Made by a program: the position numbers and the translations under genes | Assembly: GCA_934663655.1 (NCBI GenBank) | Contig: CAKUKT010000011.1 | Span: 1 to 19,836, forward strand | Source: an uncultured Victivallaceae bacterium | Lineage (GTDB): Bacteria; Verrucomicrobiota; Lentisphaeria; Victivallales; Victivallaceae | Direction of reading: 5' to 3' | DNA: 19,836 nt | The notes under the pieces: model-generated | Told to the model about the DNA's origin: nothing | The model's database searches: none | What the model saw: the letters and a program-made list of their open reading frames with translations, nothing else | Shown here: in pieces, positions 7,337 to 15,804 of the stretch | Layout: every line of letters starts with the position of its first letter | Position numbering within the stretch: the stretch's first letter is position 1

Positions 7337-10336
7337 ATGAAGTTACCGTTGGGTTTAGTGTTCATGGTATTGGCTGCCGCACTCGGCGCCGACGAACTCC
7401 GCCATCTGGCGAATGATTTCAATTCCGGCTGGCATCCCGCCACCGGCGCGGAAAATCCGGTTTCCGGAATCCGGCGGGCGCTGCCGCCGGGGTGTACGCT
7501 GCTTGAGGAGGAGGGGGGCGGGGGATTTCTGCGGGTGGATCGTACCGCGGCACACGGCAGCAAAGTCATCAAATTTGAACGCCGCCACAATATTCCCTCG
7601 TACTGCGACTTCACCTTCAGCATTCGCTGCCGTTTTCCGGAGCGTCCCGGCGGATTCATCTGGTTTGCAACTATTGACGACCGGCCGCGCGGCGGAGTCT
7701 GTTTTGCCAACGGAGAATTTTCCGCCTACGATGAGAACCGCAACTGGAAATCATCGGGGATCAAACTGCCGCCGCCCGGAGAGTGGGTTACGCTGGAGGT
7801 GAAATTCAATGAAGCGGAGAAATCATATCAACTTGCCGTGACCGGAACCGACGGTGACCGCAGGGAGAGCGGGTCATATCCATTTCTCCATCACGATCCG
7901 ATTCGGCGGATCACCATCGGCAACGCGCCGCCTGTCGGCACCGGTGCCGATTTCGACGACCTGCTGGTGACTTATGACCGGAATATTTCGCTGCGCAACC
8001 GGGTGAACGGTATGAGCGGCGCCCTGGTTCGTGCCGGTGGCCGCGAGGTGGAGTGTATTGACGGCCGTTTTCCGGTTCCGCTCGAACTCAGTTTGCCATC
8101 CACGGTGGAGATAGACTTTGCCCGTCCGACCCGGCTGACCACCGTGGTTGTCCGGGGCGGGGGCGCCGGAGCGCAGCTGACCGTTTCCGGAATGGACGCC
8201 GCCGGATCGGGCGAAACGACGCTGGCGAAAGGGAAACTGCCTGCCGGAGACGGGATCTTTCAGCAAAATTTCGTGCTCACGGATCTGGCGCGGGCGAAAA
8301 TTGCACTTGCCGGTTCCGGAACGGTGAAGATCAGTGAAATCAACTTCGCCGGATTGCCGCTGCCTTCGGAAAATGAACGTCAGGCCGATTTCCGACGCCG
8401 GATCTACGGCGAGTTCCGCTGCGCGGTCTGGTCACTTCAGAAACAGGCCGTACTGCACCTTATCAATGCCGATGAGGAGAAACGAACGCTTCCGGTCACA
8501 ATCTCCGGTACCGCCCGGAAATCGGGCGAGGCGATGTTTCCCGAACGGAGAATTGAACTGAAACCGGGCGAGAACTTCGTGGATTTTGCTCTCGATGAGC
8601 TCGAGTCCGGCGACTATATCATCCGCATTGCCGACGCATCCAATGAGACTACCGGTGAATTTCAACGGCTTCTGCGTTATTACCCGCCCCGAGACGAGGC
8701 CCCGGCGACGGGTTGGATCGGAGATGTGACCGGGAAAAAACTTTTCTTCCCGGATGGGCACTGGCTTGAGCAGCAGCGTAATCTGACCTTCTCCGCCCGT
8801 CCGGCCGAACTCGAACAGGTGATCGCTCCCACCACCGCCGACGAGGAGTTCGCGCGTTACGCCACGCGGATATCCCTGGATGACGCGGGTAATCCGCGGA
8901 TCGACTACTTCACGCTCAATCGCAACTGGGATCATGATTCCAAACGCTTTCACCGTGCGATCCGTACCGGCGACGGCGATTGGGAGAGTCATGAGGTCGC
9001 CGGGGTGCCGCCGCGCGACGGACGTTCGGTCACCATCGGCGGCGAACCTCCGGCGGCGGCAAAGCCGGACTGGGAACTCAAGGCGCGCGACGGCAGGGAG
9101 ATTTTCAATTTTTATGTTCCCGACCGCGACGGCAAGGTGCAGCTCAATCAGGTCAAGTTCAAATATACCGGCGCGGTGGCCAACAATACCGTGATGTGGA
9201 AGAACTCATCGCAGGACTGGGGCGTGTTGCGGGTCCCGCCGCGTTCCATCTATCCCGTATGGCGGCGCGGCGTCGGCGATACGCTGATCCTCAATGCCCG
9301 GCCGATGTTGATAGACAAGGAGTCCTTCGGGGAATTTGAGGATCCCGACGCCACCCACGACAACTTCGTCGGCCAGTGGCTTTCCGACGACGGTAAAACC
9401 CTCTTTTTTGCGCACGGCCGCTGGCTGAAAACTCATCCGCCGTTCGAGTCTCCCGCTTACGACAATATGCGCGGCCTGCGTATTCTCGGGCTCTGGAGCA
9501 CCCGGGATGGAATCAACTTTGAACTCGACGCGCTGATCCCTCCGGATGAAAACGACTCCCCAGTCTGCCAGCAGTACGGCGGGCAGGTGCTGCGGCCGCG
9601 CGGCGGATATGGACTTTCTCTCGCCTATATTCTCCGGTATCGCTCCGACACCCAGCAGATCGACACTGTGCTTGCCTACAGCTGGGACGGACGGGTCTGG
9701 CGCCGAACGCCGGGAAATGAGGCGTTTCTCGGCAACGGCGAACCGGAGAGCTGGCATGCGGGAACCATTTGCGCTTTCGGCGACGGCATGCATCCGGATG
9801 GTTCGGCGGTGGAGGTCGGCAATGAGACGTGGCAGCTGCTTTCCGTCGTGAGCAATCTCTTTCACCATCAGGCGGCGCAGATATCCGCCTTTGTCCCGGA
9901 TGTCAAACGCGTCAACGCCGATTTCATCCGGCGGACTCTCGGCGGCCGGGGAGTGGAAAAATGGCCCTACTTCGAGCGCTTCGGCGGTTATGAAGGTTTT
10001 GCCGAACACTCCCGTCAGGTGGGGTACAGCGTCGGCATCGCCCGTTTCCGGCGCGACGGCTGGTTTTTTGCCTCCGCCGGGACGGAACCGGCGGAACTGG
10101 TCACCCGGCCGCTGACCGCTTCCGGAGCCATGGACGCGAATATCCGGATCGCTCCGGAAGGGTTCGCTGAATTTACCCTGCTTTCACCATCGGGAGAAGT
10201 TATCCCCGGTTTTCGTCGCCGTCTGGAGAGCAGTGCCGACCAGGTGGACCTCCGGATTTTTGAAAGCCTGCCGACAGGAGAGTTCCGGATCCGGGTGCTC
10301 ATGGCCGACACTGAACTCTACACCCTCTCCTTCTGA
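7337..10336 (+). CDS. Large secreted multidomain protein with LamG-like and beta-propeller-like regions
   Basis: A 999-residue protein with a strong GGAGG at 7326-7330 and a signal peptide (MKLPLGLVFMVLAAALGA, cut near residue 18). Residues about 20-215 look like a concanavalin/LamG-type sandwich (FTFSIRCRFPERPGGFIWF, then WVTLEVKFNE and a final strand FDDLLVTYDR). A second beta domain, perhaps F5/8-like, spans about 215-340. From about 465 to 910 there are repeated propeller-like strands: FFPDGHW, FYVPDRDGKVQ, GLWSTRDGINFE (about 718) and LAYSWDGRVWRR (about 778), reminiscent of sialidase or GH32/43-like blades with S-x-D-G-x-x-W signatures. A C-terminal beta sandwich ends the protein. I do not recognise a named family and cannot assign catalytic residues. 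The gene is last in the pseudopilin-oxidoreductase cluster. A secreted or surface glycosidase or glycan-binding protein is the best guess. Confidence 0.85.
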   Translation: MKLPLGLVFMVLAAALGADELRHLANDFNSGWHPATGAENPVSGIRRALPPGCTLLEEEGGGGFLRVDRTAAHGSKVIKFERRHNIPSYCDFTFSIRCRFPERPGGFIWFATIDDRPRGGVCFANGEFSAYDENRNWKSSGIKLPPPGEWVTLEVKFNEAEKSYQLAVTGTDGDRRESGSYPFLHHDPIRRITIGNAPPVGTGADFDDLLVTYDRNISLRNRVNGMSGALVRAGGREVECIDGRFPVPLELSLPSTVEIDFARPTRLTTVVVRGGGAGAQLTVSGMDAAGSGETTLAKGKLPAGDGIFQQNFVLTDLARAKIALAGSGTVKISEINFAGLPLPSENERQADFRRRIYGEFRCAVWSLQKQAVLHLINADEEKRTLPVTISGTARKSGEAMFPERRIELKPGENFVDFALDELESGDYIIRIADASNETTGEFQRLLRYYPPRDEAPATGWIGDVTGKKLFFPDGHWLEQQRNLTFSARPAELEQVIAPTTADEEFARYATRISLDDAGNPRIDYFTLNRNWDHDSKRFHRAIRTGDGDWESHEVAGVPPRDGRSVTIGGEPPAAAKPDWELKARDGREIFNFYVPDRDGKVQLNQVKFKYTGAVANNTVMWKNSSQDWGVLRVPPRSIYPVWRRGVGDTLILNARPMLIDKESFGEFEDPDATHDNFVGQWLSDDGKTLFFAHGRWLKTHPPFESPAYDNMRGLRILGLWSTRDGINFELDALIPPDENDSPVCQQYGGQVLRPRGGYGLSLAYILRYRSDTQQIDTVLAYSWDGRVWRRTPGNEAFLGNGEPESWHAGTICAFGDGMHPDGSAVEVGNETWQLLSVVSNLFHHQAAQISAFVPDVKRVNADFIRRTLGGRGVEKWPYFERFGGYEGFAEHSRQVGYSVGIARFRRDGWFFASAGTEPAELVTRPLTASGAMDANIRIAPEGFAEFTLLSPSGEVIPGFRRRLESSADQVDLRIFESLPTGEFRIRVLMADTELYTLSF

Positions 10337-10419
10337 ACCGCCGCCCACCTCCGTTTCCCGAAGAGGTCCAGCCTGGCCGACATTACCGACAAAGAGTGCG
10401 GATTTATTGATCCTGAGAC

Positions 10420-10448
10420 TTGAAAAATCCGACAACCGGTGTTATCTT
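10420..10448 (+). promoter_or_regulatory. Sigma70-like promoter of the FHA-MoxR operon
   Basis: TTGAAA (10420-10425), a 17-base spacer and TATCTT (10443-10448). The predicted start near 10455 gives a leader of about 137 bases before the ATG at 10592. It lies in the 255-base gap after the propeller gene and is the only good promoter I see there. Confidence 0.45.
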
Positions 10449-10467
10449 CCCTGCTTGGAAAATGGAC

Positions 10468-10486
10468 CGGGAAAAGGCTTTTCCCG
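10468..10486 (+). promoter_or_regulatory. Leader hairpin upstream of the FHA-MoxR gene
   Basis: CGGGAAAA-GGC-TTTTCCCG is a perfect 8-bp stem with a 3-base loop. It falls about 13 bases after the predicted transcription start and about 105 bases before the ATG. No T-tract follows, so it is not a standard terminator. It may stabilise or regulate the mRNA, or be a protein-binding palindrome. Confidence 0.4.
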
Positions 10487-10591
10487 ACCGGTCATACGAG
10501 ATCAACCCATCGACGGATATCCGACTTTCCGGTACCCGTGAAACTTGTGGTCAAAGACCGGTTTTCGCATTATCGACTACCGGGGGAGAAT

Positions 10592-11932
10592 ATGAATCAG
10601 GAAAATCCGGACGTTGTTCACGGCGATGATCCAACTCTGATCATCCAGGATGGATACGGGGTCAACCGCGAATTCGTCATCAACCGCAGCATGAGCGTGA
10701 TCGGCCGGGAAGCCGACTGCGACATCACCATCAATGACCGCAATGTCTCCCGGCGTCACGCGGTCATCACCCGCGAACCCGACGGTGTCCGGATCCGGGA
10801 TCTCGACAGCGCCAACGGCACCTTTGTAAATTCGCGGCCGATATCCACCCAGTTGATCAAGCATCTCGACCAGATTCAGATCGGCAGCGCCGTACTGGTA
10901 TTCAACGATCCGGGCAATGCCGCCACTTCGGCGTCGCTGGATTCTTCGTTCGGAAGAAATACCGAGACCTGCAATATCTTCACCTTCGACTCCCTGCGCA
11001 GAATGATCGAGCGTCTGCGTGAAAACATTTCAATTGTTTTCAAAGGGGATCCCCGGGTGGTGCGCAATGTCATCATCTGTCTGCTGGCGGACGGACATCT
11101 GCTGCTCGAAGACGCGCCTGGAGTCGGCAAGAGCCTGCTGGCTCAGACGCTGGCCAAATCCATCCAGGCGCAGTATCGGCGGATACAGTTCACTCCGGAC
11201 ATGATGCCCTCGGACATCACCGGCATGAACATCTATGATGAAAAGAGCGGGGCTTTCCGTTTTGTTCCCGGTCCGATCTTCGGCAACGTGATTCTCGCCG
11301 ACGAAATCAACCGCACCACCCCGCGCACCCAGGCCAGTCTGCTCGAATGCATGTCCGAATCCGCCGTGACGATCGACGGCCGCAGCCACGTGCTGCCGAA
11401 ACCGTTCTTCGTGGTGGCAACCCAGAACCCCGAGGATTATCACGGCACCTATCCGCTGCCGGAACCGCAGCTCGACCGCTTCCTGATGCGCCTCTCCATC
11501 GGTTACCCCGAACCGGCCGCCGAACGCGAAATTCTCGATTCGCAGCTGTCGGGATCGCCGTTGAGTAATATCTCCTATGTCGTTAAAGGCAACGATGTGG
11601 TCTATGCGCAGGCGCTGGTGAGAATGGTCGCGGTATCCCCGCGGATCAAGGAATACATCATCCGGCTTGCCAACGCCACCCGCGCCCACGAGGCGCTCAG
11701 CACCGGATGCAGCCCCCGGGCGTCGCTGGCGCTGATGCGCAGCTGCCAGAGTCTGGCCGCCTATGAAGGACGGGAATATGTGACGCCGCACGATGTGGTC
11801 GAGATGTTCAAGGTGGTGTTCGGCCATCGACTCACGCTGAAGCTGCGCTGCCGGGCTGAATACAAAAGCGTCGACAACGTGCTCGATTTGATAATGGCTT
11901 CGGTTGCGCTGCCGGACGAGGATGTCCGGTAA
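10592..11932 (+). CDS. FHA domain-MoxR-type AAA+ ATPase fusion
   Basis: A 446-residue protein. The ATG at 10592 is chosen because GGGGGAG lies at 10582-10588 and the FHA domain begins soon after; the frame continues 51 codons upstream into the leader without coding character. Residues about 15-105 are an FHA phosphothreonine-binding domain with its key residues: VIGRE (G38, R39), NVSRRH (S53, H56) and NGTFVN (N75, N80). Residues about 130-440 are a MoxR AAA+ ATPase: Walker A APGVGKS (175-181), Walker B VILADEINR (233-241), sensor 1 VVATQNP, and the typical YPLPEPQLDRF. MoxR ATPases are thought to act as chaperones that remodel or activate partner proteins, usually a DUF58/vWA protein, here encoded 31 bases downstream. 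The fused FHA domain suggests recruitment by a Ser/Thr-phosphorylated partner or envelope complex (inference). Most MoxR proteins of this operon type lack FHA. Confidence 0.95.
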   Translation: MNQENPDVVHGDDPTLIIQDGYGVNREFVINRSMSVIGREADCDITINDRNVSRRHAVITREPDGVRIRDLDSANGTFVNSRPISTQLIKHLDQIQIGSAVLVFNDPGNAATSASLDSSFGRNTETCNIFTFDSLRRMIERLRENISIVFKGDPRVVRNVIICLLADGHLLLEDAPGVGKSLLAQTLAKSIQAQYRRIQFTPDMMPSDITGMNIYDEKSGAFRFVPGPIFGNVILADEINRTTPRTQASLLECMSESAVTIDGRSHVLPKPFFVVATQNPEDYHGTYPLPEPQLDRFLMRLSIGYPEPAAEREILDSQLSGSPLSNISYVVKGNDVVYAQALVRMVAVSPRIKEYIIRLANATRAHEALSTGCSPRASLALMRSCQSLAAYEGREYVTPHDVVEMFKVVFGHRLTLKLRCRAEYKSVDNVLDLIMASVALPDEDVR

Positions 11933-11963
11933 ATCGCAGTCGGCTTCGGGGGAATGAATCGAA

Positions 11964-13223
11964 ATGATCGCGCTGCCGACCCGCAACGGTTTTCTCATGC
12001 TGCTGTTGTGTGCGGCATCGCTGGCTTCGGCGTTGCTCAATATCGGTCTGCTGACCGCGATTGTTGCTGCGGTACTGATCGGCATTACGCTGTCGAGCTT
12101 TATCATGGCGCAGTTCGCGGGCTGGGGGGTCACGGTGAGCCGGCCAGGTTCCGGCAGCGTTGGAGGAACTCCCGCGGGAATTGCGCTGCCGCTGGTGGTT
12201 CGCAATCATACCCGTTTCCGGCGATCCCCGCTGCTGGTGGCCGAACGGCTGCCCTTCCTGGTCGGCAAGGAGAAGCTTTTCCTCTTTCCGGTGCCTGAGC
12301 TGGCCCCGCGGGAGCGTTTAGTGCTGCGCCGGGAGGTCTCTCCGAACCTCCGTGGCCACTGGCATCTCCGGCGGGTGGTTCTTTCCGGAACCGATCCCTG
12401 CGGATTGTTTCGTCGCCGCCGCGGTTTCCGGTTGCCGGAGGAGGTGGTGATCTCCCCGGAAATTGTTTCGCTGGAGATGGTGACGGTTCACAATGAACGC
12501 GATCTGGTTTCCAGCGGCGAGGGGAGTCCGCTCGGAGTTGCCGGGGTCGGCAATGATTTCTTCGGCATCCGTCCCTACCGGCCGGGAGATGAGATCCGGC
12601 GGGTGCACTGGAAGGGAACTGCCGCACGAGGTATGATGATGGTCAAGGAGTTCGAGGCAGCTGATTCCAAGCGGATCACGCTTGTGCTCGACACTGAACT
12701 CCGGATGACGGGGTTTGATCCCGCCTGGAGCAATTTTGAATTTCTGATCAAGTGTGCCGCCTCGATCTCCGCCTGGCTCGGCAGTCAGTATTACCGGCTG
12801 GTATTGTATACCGCTTTCGGGGATCGCGGCGATCCGATTCGGATCGGCGGCGATTCCACCGGACTTCAACAGCGCCTCGAGGAACTCTTTACCGAACTCA
12901 AACCGACGGCGACCCCACCCGAACGTCTGCTTGCCGAAGCAATTGAGGACATTCCCGACGGCACAACCCTCTTCCTGCTGACAATGAGCCACTCCCCGCA
13001 GCTGATCGAACTGGTACGCATGCTCAGCGATTCCAGTTGCCGGGTGCACTGGCTCTACGCCCCGAAACAGTTGTTCCCGCCGGTGGAACCGGATTCGCCG
13101 CGAATTGCCGTGCGGAGCTCTATCCATGTTCCCTCGGACTCTCCAGTCGAGCCGTCGCTGCTTGATTTCTCATCCGATCTGGTAAAGGTGATTGAACGTG
13201 AAACCGAATTTGAGGGATTCTGA
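11964..13223 (+). CDS. DUF58 family (vWA-like) membrane protein
   Basis: A 419-residue protein with a G-rich Shine-Dalgarno (GGGGGA) about 10 bases before the ATG. Two hydrophobic helices at about 10-50 anchor it in the inner membrane. A beta-rich part follows, then the DUF58 signature FGIRPYRPGDEIRRVHWKGT (from about residue 200) with the continuation AARGMMMVKEFE. The C-terminal part (ITLVLDTE onward, LFLLTMS later) looks like a von Willebrand A-type fold. DUF58 proteins are the standard partners of MoxR ATPases and are often encoded with a TgpA-like transglutaminase, exactly as here. The downstream gene starts within this one, so translation is probably coupled. The molecular role of this module is not established; links to envelope integrity and stress have been reported for some family members. 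Confidence 0.94.
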   Translation: MIALPTRNGFLMLLLCAASLASALLNIGLLTAIVAAVLIGITLSSFIMAQFAGWGVTVSRPGSGSVGGTPAGIALPLVVRNHTRFRRSPLLVAERLPFLVGKEKLFLFPVPELAPRERLVLRREVSPNLRGHWHLRRVVLSGTDPCGLFRRRRGFRLPEEVVISPEIVSLEMVTVHNERDLVSSGEGSPLGVAGVGNDFFGIRPYRPGDEIRRVHWKGTAARGMMMVKEFEAADSKRITLVLDTELRMTGFDPAWSNFEFLIKCAASISAWLGSQYYRLVLYTAFGDRGDPIRIGGDSTGLQQRLEELFTELKPTATPPERLLAEAIEDIPDGTTLFLLTMSHSPQLIELVRMLSDSSCRVHWLYAPKQLFPPVEPDSPRIAVRSSIHVPSDSPVEPSLLDFSSDLVKVIERETEFEGF

Positions 13224-15804
13224 ACCATCGCGCATCGTCGACTGGTCGTTGACGCGGAAATATCCGCCGCGTCATCCGGCTCACATGTGGTACGCACTCT
13301 ATATGGTGCTCGCCATCGGCGGCGCGTTGTGGCAGCACGGCGACTGGCGTTTCACGCTGGCATTGATGATCGTGGTGATGCCGGCGGCGTTGCTCTCCTG
13401 GGTGCCGTTCCGGATGTTCCCGCTGCTCTACCGCCATATTCTGCGCGGGGTGATCTTTCTCGGGGCGTTGTTCTGGTTCGCCAACGCCACGATGAACGGG
13501 GTTCCGCTGGATCGCGGTCTGATCGAGGGACTTGCGTTGATGGGATTGATCTTCATCATCGGCGTCGCTCCGCGCGATTACGGATATATGTTCTTTATTT
13601 CGACACTGCTGCTGGCTTATTCGGCGCTCTTCCCGCGGGTTTCCTCTCTGGCATTCACCGCCGGGGCGACCGCGGTGCTGCTGCTGTTGCTTTACCGGAG
13701 CGGCAACCGGGTGTTCGATTCCGGGGATACGAACGGAAAAGAGAAACGGCGATATGGTACGAGACTGCGGATGATCGTGCCCCATCTGCTGATAGCTGCG
13801 GGAATCAGCTGGTACGTTTTTGCCGCGATTCCGATCCGCAGCGACCCGCGTCCGGGGTTGTTCGAGGTATCCTTCATCACCCAGCGCAATTCGGCAATGC
13901 CGCCGTCGCTGAGCAAATGGATCTCCGCCGGCAAAAAAAATCAGGTGCAGAGTTCGCCCGGCGGCAGCGCATCGACCCGGGGTAATTCTCCGAGTTCGCT
14001 GGAAAGCGAAGGCACTCCGCTACCCATACCCGATCCGGAGAATGATGACGCGGCAATGGGCATGGACGGCGGCGGCAGCCAGGGCCGGGATCTGGTCATG
14101 CGGGTCAGATCGCCGCTCAAACTTTACCACCTCGGGATGCTTTACAACGAATATGACGGACGTACCTGGAAAGTCGGAAAAAGGCTGAAGAGCTCTCAAC
14201 TGAGAAACGACCGGGCGGGAATCGACCGGTGGAACCATACGGTGAGGCTTCATTATCAGATTGAGAAACTGGTTTCCCGCCGTCTCTTCAGCCCTTATGT
14301 GACGATCTATTATCAGGCGCCTGAGCATGACTCACGGGGGATGCCTCCGGCGGAATACAATATCGCCGGAGGCGGTATTGTGGATGACCGGATGCCGGAA
14401 GTGCCTTTCGGTTATACATCCACGGTGCTGTTGATGATACCGCGGCGGATCCCGGACGACGCCAACCGGGAACGGTTCACCGCCCTCGAAAGTGAACTCA
14501 ACGCGGCCGGCCCGCCTCCGGTAGTGAATGAGGAGGAGGCCGGCGGGAATCCCCGCCGCGAGTCGAACTGGCCGGAAACTCTCGGCGTCTCCGGTTATAC
14601 CAAGCTGCCGGAGAAACTGATCTCTGAACGGGTGCGGAAGCTTGCCGGGGAGATCACCGCCGGCATCAACGCTCCTTACGACAAGGCGATCGCATTGCGC
14701 GACTACCTGCGCAGCCACTACCCCTACGAACTCTATGCGGATCCGGTTCCGGAGGGACGGGAGGCGACCGACTATTTTCTGTTTGAACTCAAGCGCGGTC
14801 ATTGTGAATACTTTGCTTCCGCGCTGGCGGTACTGGCGCGCTGTGCGGGATTGCCGTCGCGGGTTGCGACCGGCTTCTCTCCGGGGAACTACAATGTTTT
14901 GACCGATACCTTCGATGTCTACGAATATCATGCGCACGCCTGGACCCAGATCTATATCGACGATTACGGCTGGCTGACCTTTGACGCGACACCGCCGTCG
15001 GCGGTGCCGTCGGAAACCACGCCGGTCGGGATCGGGCGTTTCCGCGACCCCTTCGGAGATGAATGGCGGATCACCCCGCCGGAGTTGACTTCGTCAACGC
15101 TTGATTTCATCGGCAAGCGCCTGGTCGCCCTGCGCCGCCGGGAGAATCAGCAGTTCTCGGCGTTGGAAAAAGCGCTGGTCAAGGTGGCCGAAGCGGAGGA
15201 AAAACTCCGCAAGGATGCCGAGGAGCAGGCAAAGAACAAATCGCCGAACCAGCTTGACCGCAATGCCGACTCCGGCGGCAAACCCTCTCCGGCGGCGGTG
15301 CTGCGCGCCTACCTGAGCGAACTGCTGACCAGATACACTCCACCGGTCAAACGGACACTGTTCTGGATGGGGGCGCACTGGTGGCAGCTGGTTATCGCAG
15401 CATTTCTTCTGGCCGGATTCGCCTGGTTGGCAAGAGTGGTGTTCCGGGTGCTGCGCAGGTGGTGGCGCCGTCGCCGTCGCCTGCGGCTGCTGACTCAGGC
15501 GCAACTCTCGTGCGATGACGATCCGGCTCGTTCGATCCGTGCCGGTTACACGGCAATGCGCCTTGCGCTGGAGGAGGCGGGGTTCCCGCGTCCTCCGCGG
15601 ATGGAACTGCTCGGCTATGCCGCCACGCTCCCGGCGGAAAACGGATGGCGGCGGGTCGCAGAACTGGTTTGCCGCGCATTCTACGAGGCGGAGTACGCGG
15701 GGAAACCCCCGGCGTCCACGGTTTCCGCCGCCGTACTGCGGGCACTTGAGGAGGCGGGGTTCACCGTACCTGGTAGAGTGCGACTGCGTCGCCGTAGCGA
15801 CTGA
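13198..15804 (+). CDS. TgpA-like membrane transglutaminase with C-terminal DUF4129-like region
   Basis: An 868-residue protein read from GTG 13198, which has AAAGGTGA about 8 bases upstream; TTG 13192 is possible but too close to that site. It overlaps the DUF58 gene by 26 bases. Six or seven membrane helices occupy roughly residues 30-215. A Ser/Gly/Pro/Asp-rich linker follows, then a periplasmic part containing MLYNEYDGRTWK. The transglutaminase core has the full triad: C536 in RGHCEYFASALA, H580 in HAHAWTQIY and D596 in TFDATPPS. A further helix lies near 728-750, with a very basic cytoplasmic border (WWRRRRRLR), and the tail resembles DUF4129. This architecture matches Pseudomonas TgpA, a periplasmic transglutaminase-like protein, and the MoxR-DUF58-transglutaminase order is classic. 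Protein crosslinking or a related acyl transfer on envelope proteins is likely; the substrate is unknown. Confidence 0.93.
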   Translation: MKPNLRDSEPSRIVDWSLTRKYPPRHPAHMWYALYMVLAIGGALWQHGDWRFTLALMIVVMPAALLSWVPFRMFPLLYRHILRGVIFLGALFWFANATMNGVPLDRGLIEGLALMGLIFIIGVAPRDYGYMFFISTLLLAYSALFPRVSSLAFTAGATAVLLLLLYRSGNRVFDSGDTNGKEKRRYGTRLRMIVPHLLIAAGISWYVFAAIPIRSDPRPGLFEVSFITQRNSAMPPSLSKWISAGKKNQVQSSPGGSASTRGNSPSSLESEGTPLPIPDPENDDAAMGMDGGGSQGRDLVMRVRSPLKLYHLGMLYNEYDGRTWKVGKRLKSSQLRNDRAGIDRWNHTVRLHYQIEKLVSRRLFSPYVTIYYQAPEHDSRGMPPAEYNIAGGGIVDDRMPEVPFGYTSTVLLMIPRRIPDDANRERFTALESELNAAGPPPVVNEEEAGGNPRRESNWPETLGVSGYTKLPEKLISERVRKLAGEITAGINAPYDKAIALRDYLRSHYPYELYADPVPEGREATDYFLFELKRGHCEYFASALAVLARCAGLPSRVATGFSPGNYNVLTDTFDVYEYHAHAWTQIYIDDYGWLTFDATPPSAVPSETTPVGIGRFRDPFGDEWRITPPELTSSTLDFIGKRLVALRRRENQQFSALEKALVKVAEAEEKLRKDAEEQAKNKSPNQLDRNADSGGKPSPAAVLRAYLSELLTRYTPPVKRTLFWMGAHWWQLVIAAFLLAGFAWLARVVFRVLRRWWRRRRRLRLLTQAQLSCDDDPARSIRAGYTAMRLALEEAGFPRPPRMELLGYAATLPAENGWRRVAELVCRAFYEAEYAGKPPASTVSAAVLRALEEAGFTVPGRVRLRRRSD

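Noticed and set aside
5992..7710. 572-codon open frame on the minus strand across the FAD oxidoreductase gene
   Set aside because: The plus strand encodes clear FAD-binding motifs; the antisense product is low in hydrophobic pattern and rich in Gly/Arg/Asp/His, typical of a shadow frame.
10337..10380. Possible terminator after the propeller gene
   Set aside because: Only a 4-bp CCAG-C-CTGG stem without a T-tract is present.
10439..10591. N-terminal extension of the FHA-MoxR protein
   Set aside because: No ribosome binding site at 10439, basic low-complexity translation, and it would cover the leader hairpin; the ATG at 10592 has a strong Shine-Dalgarno.
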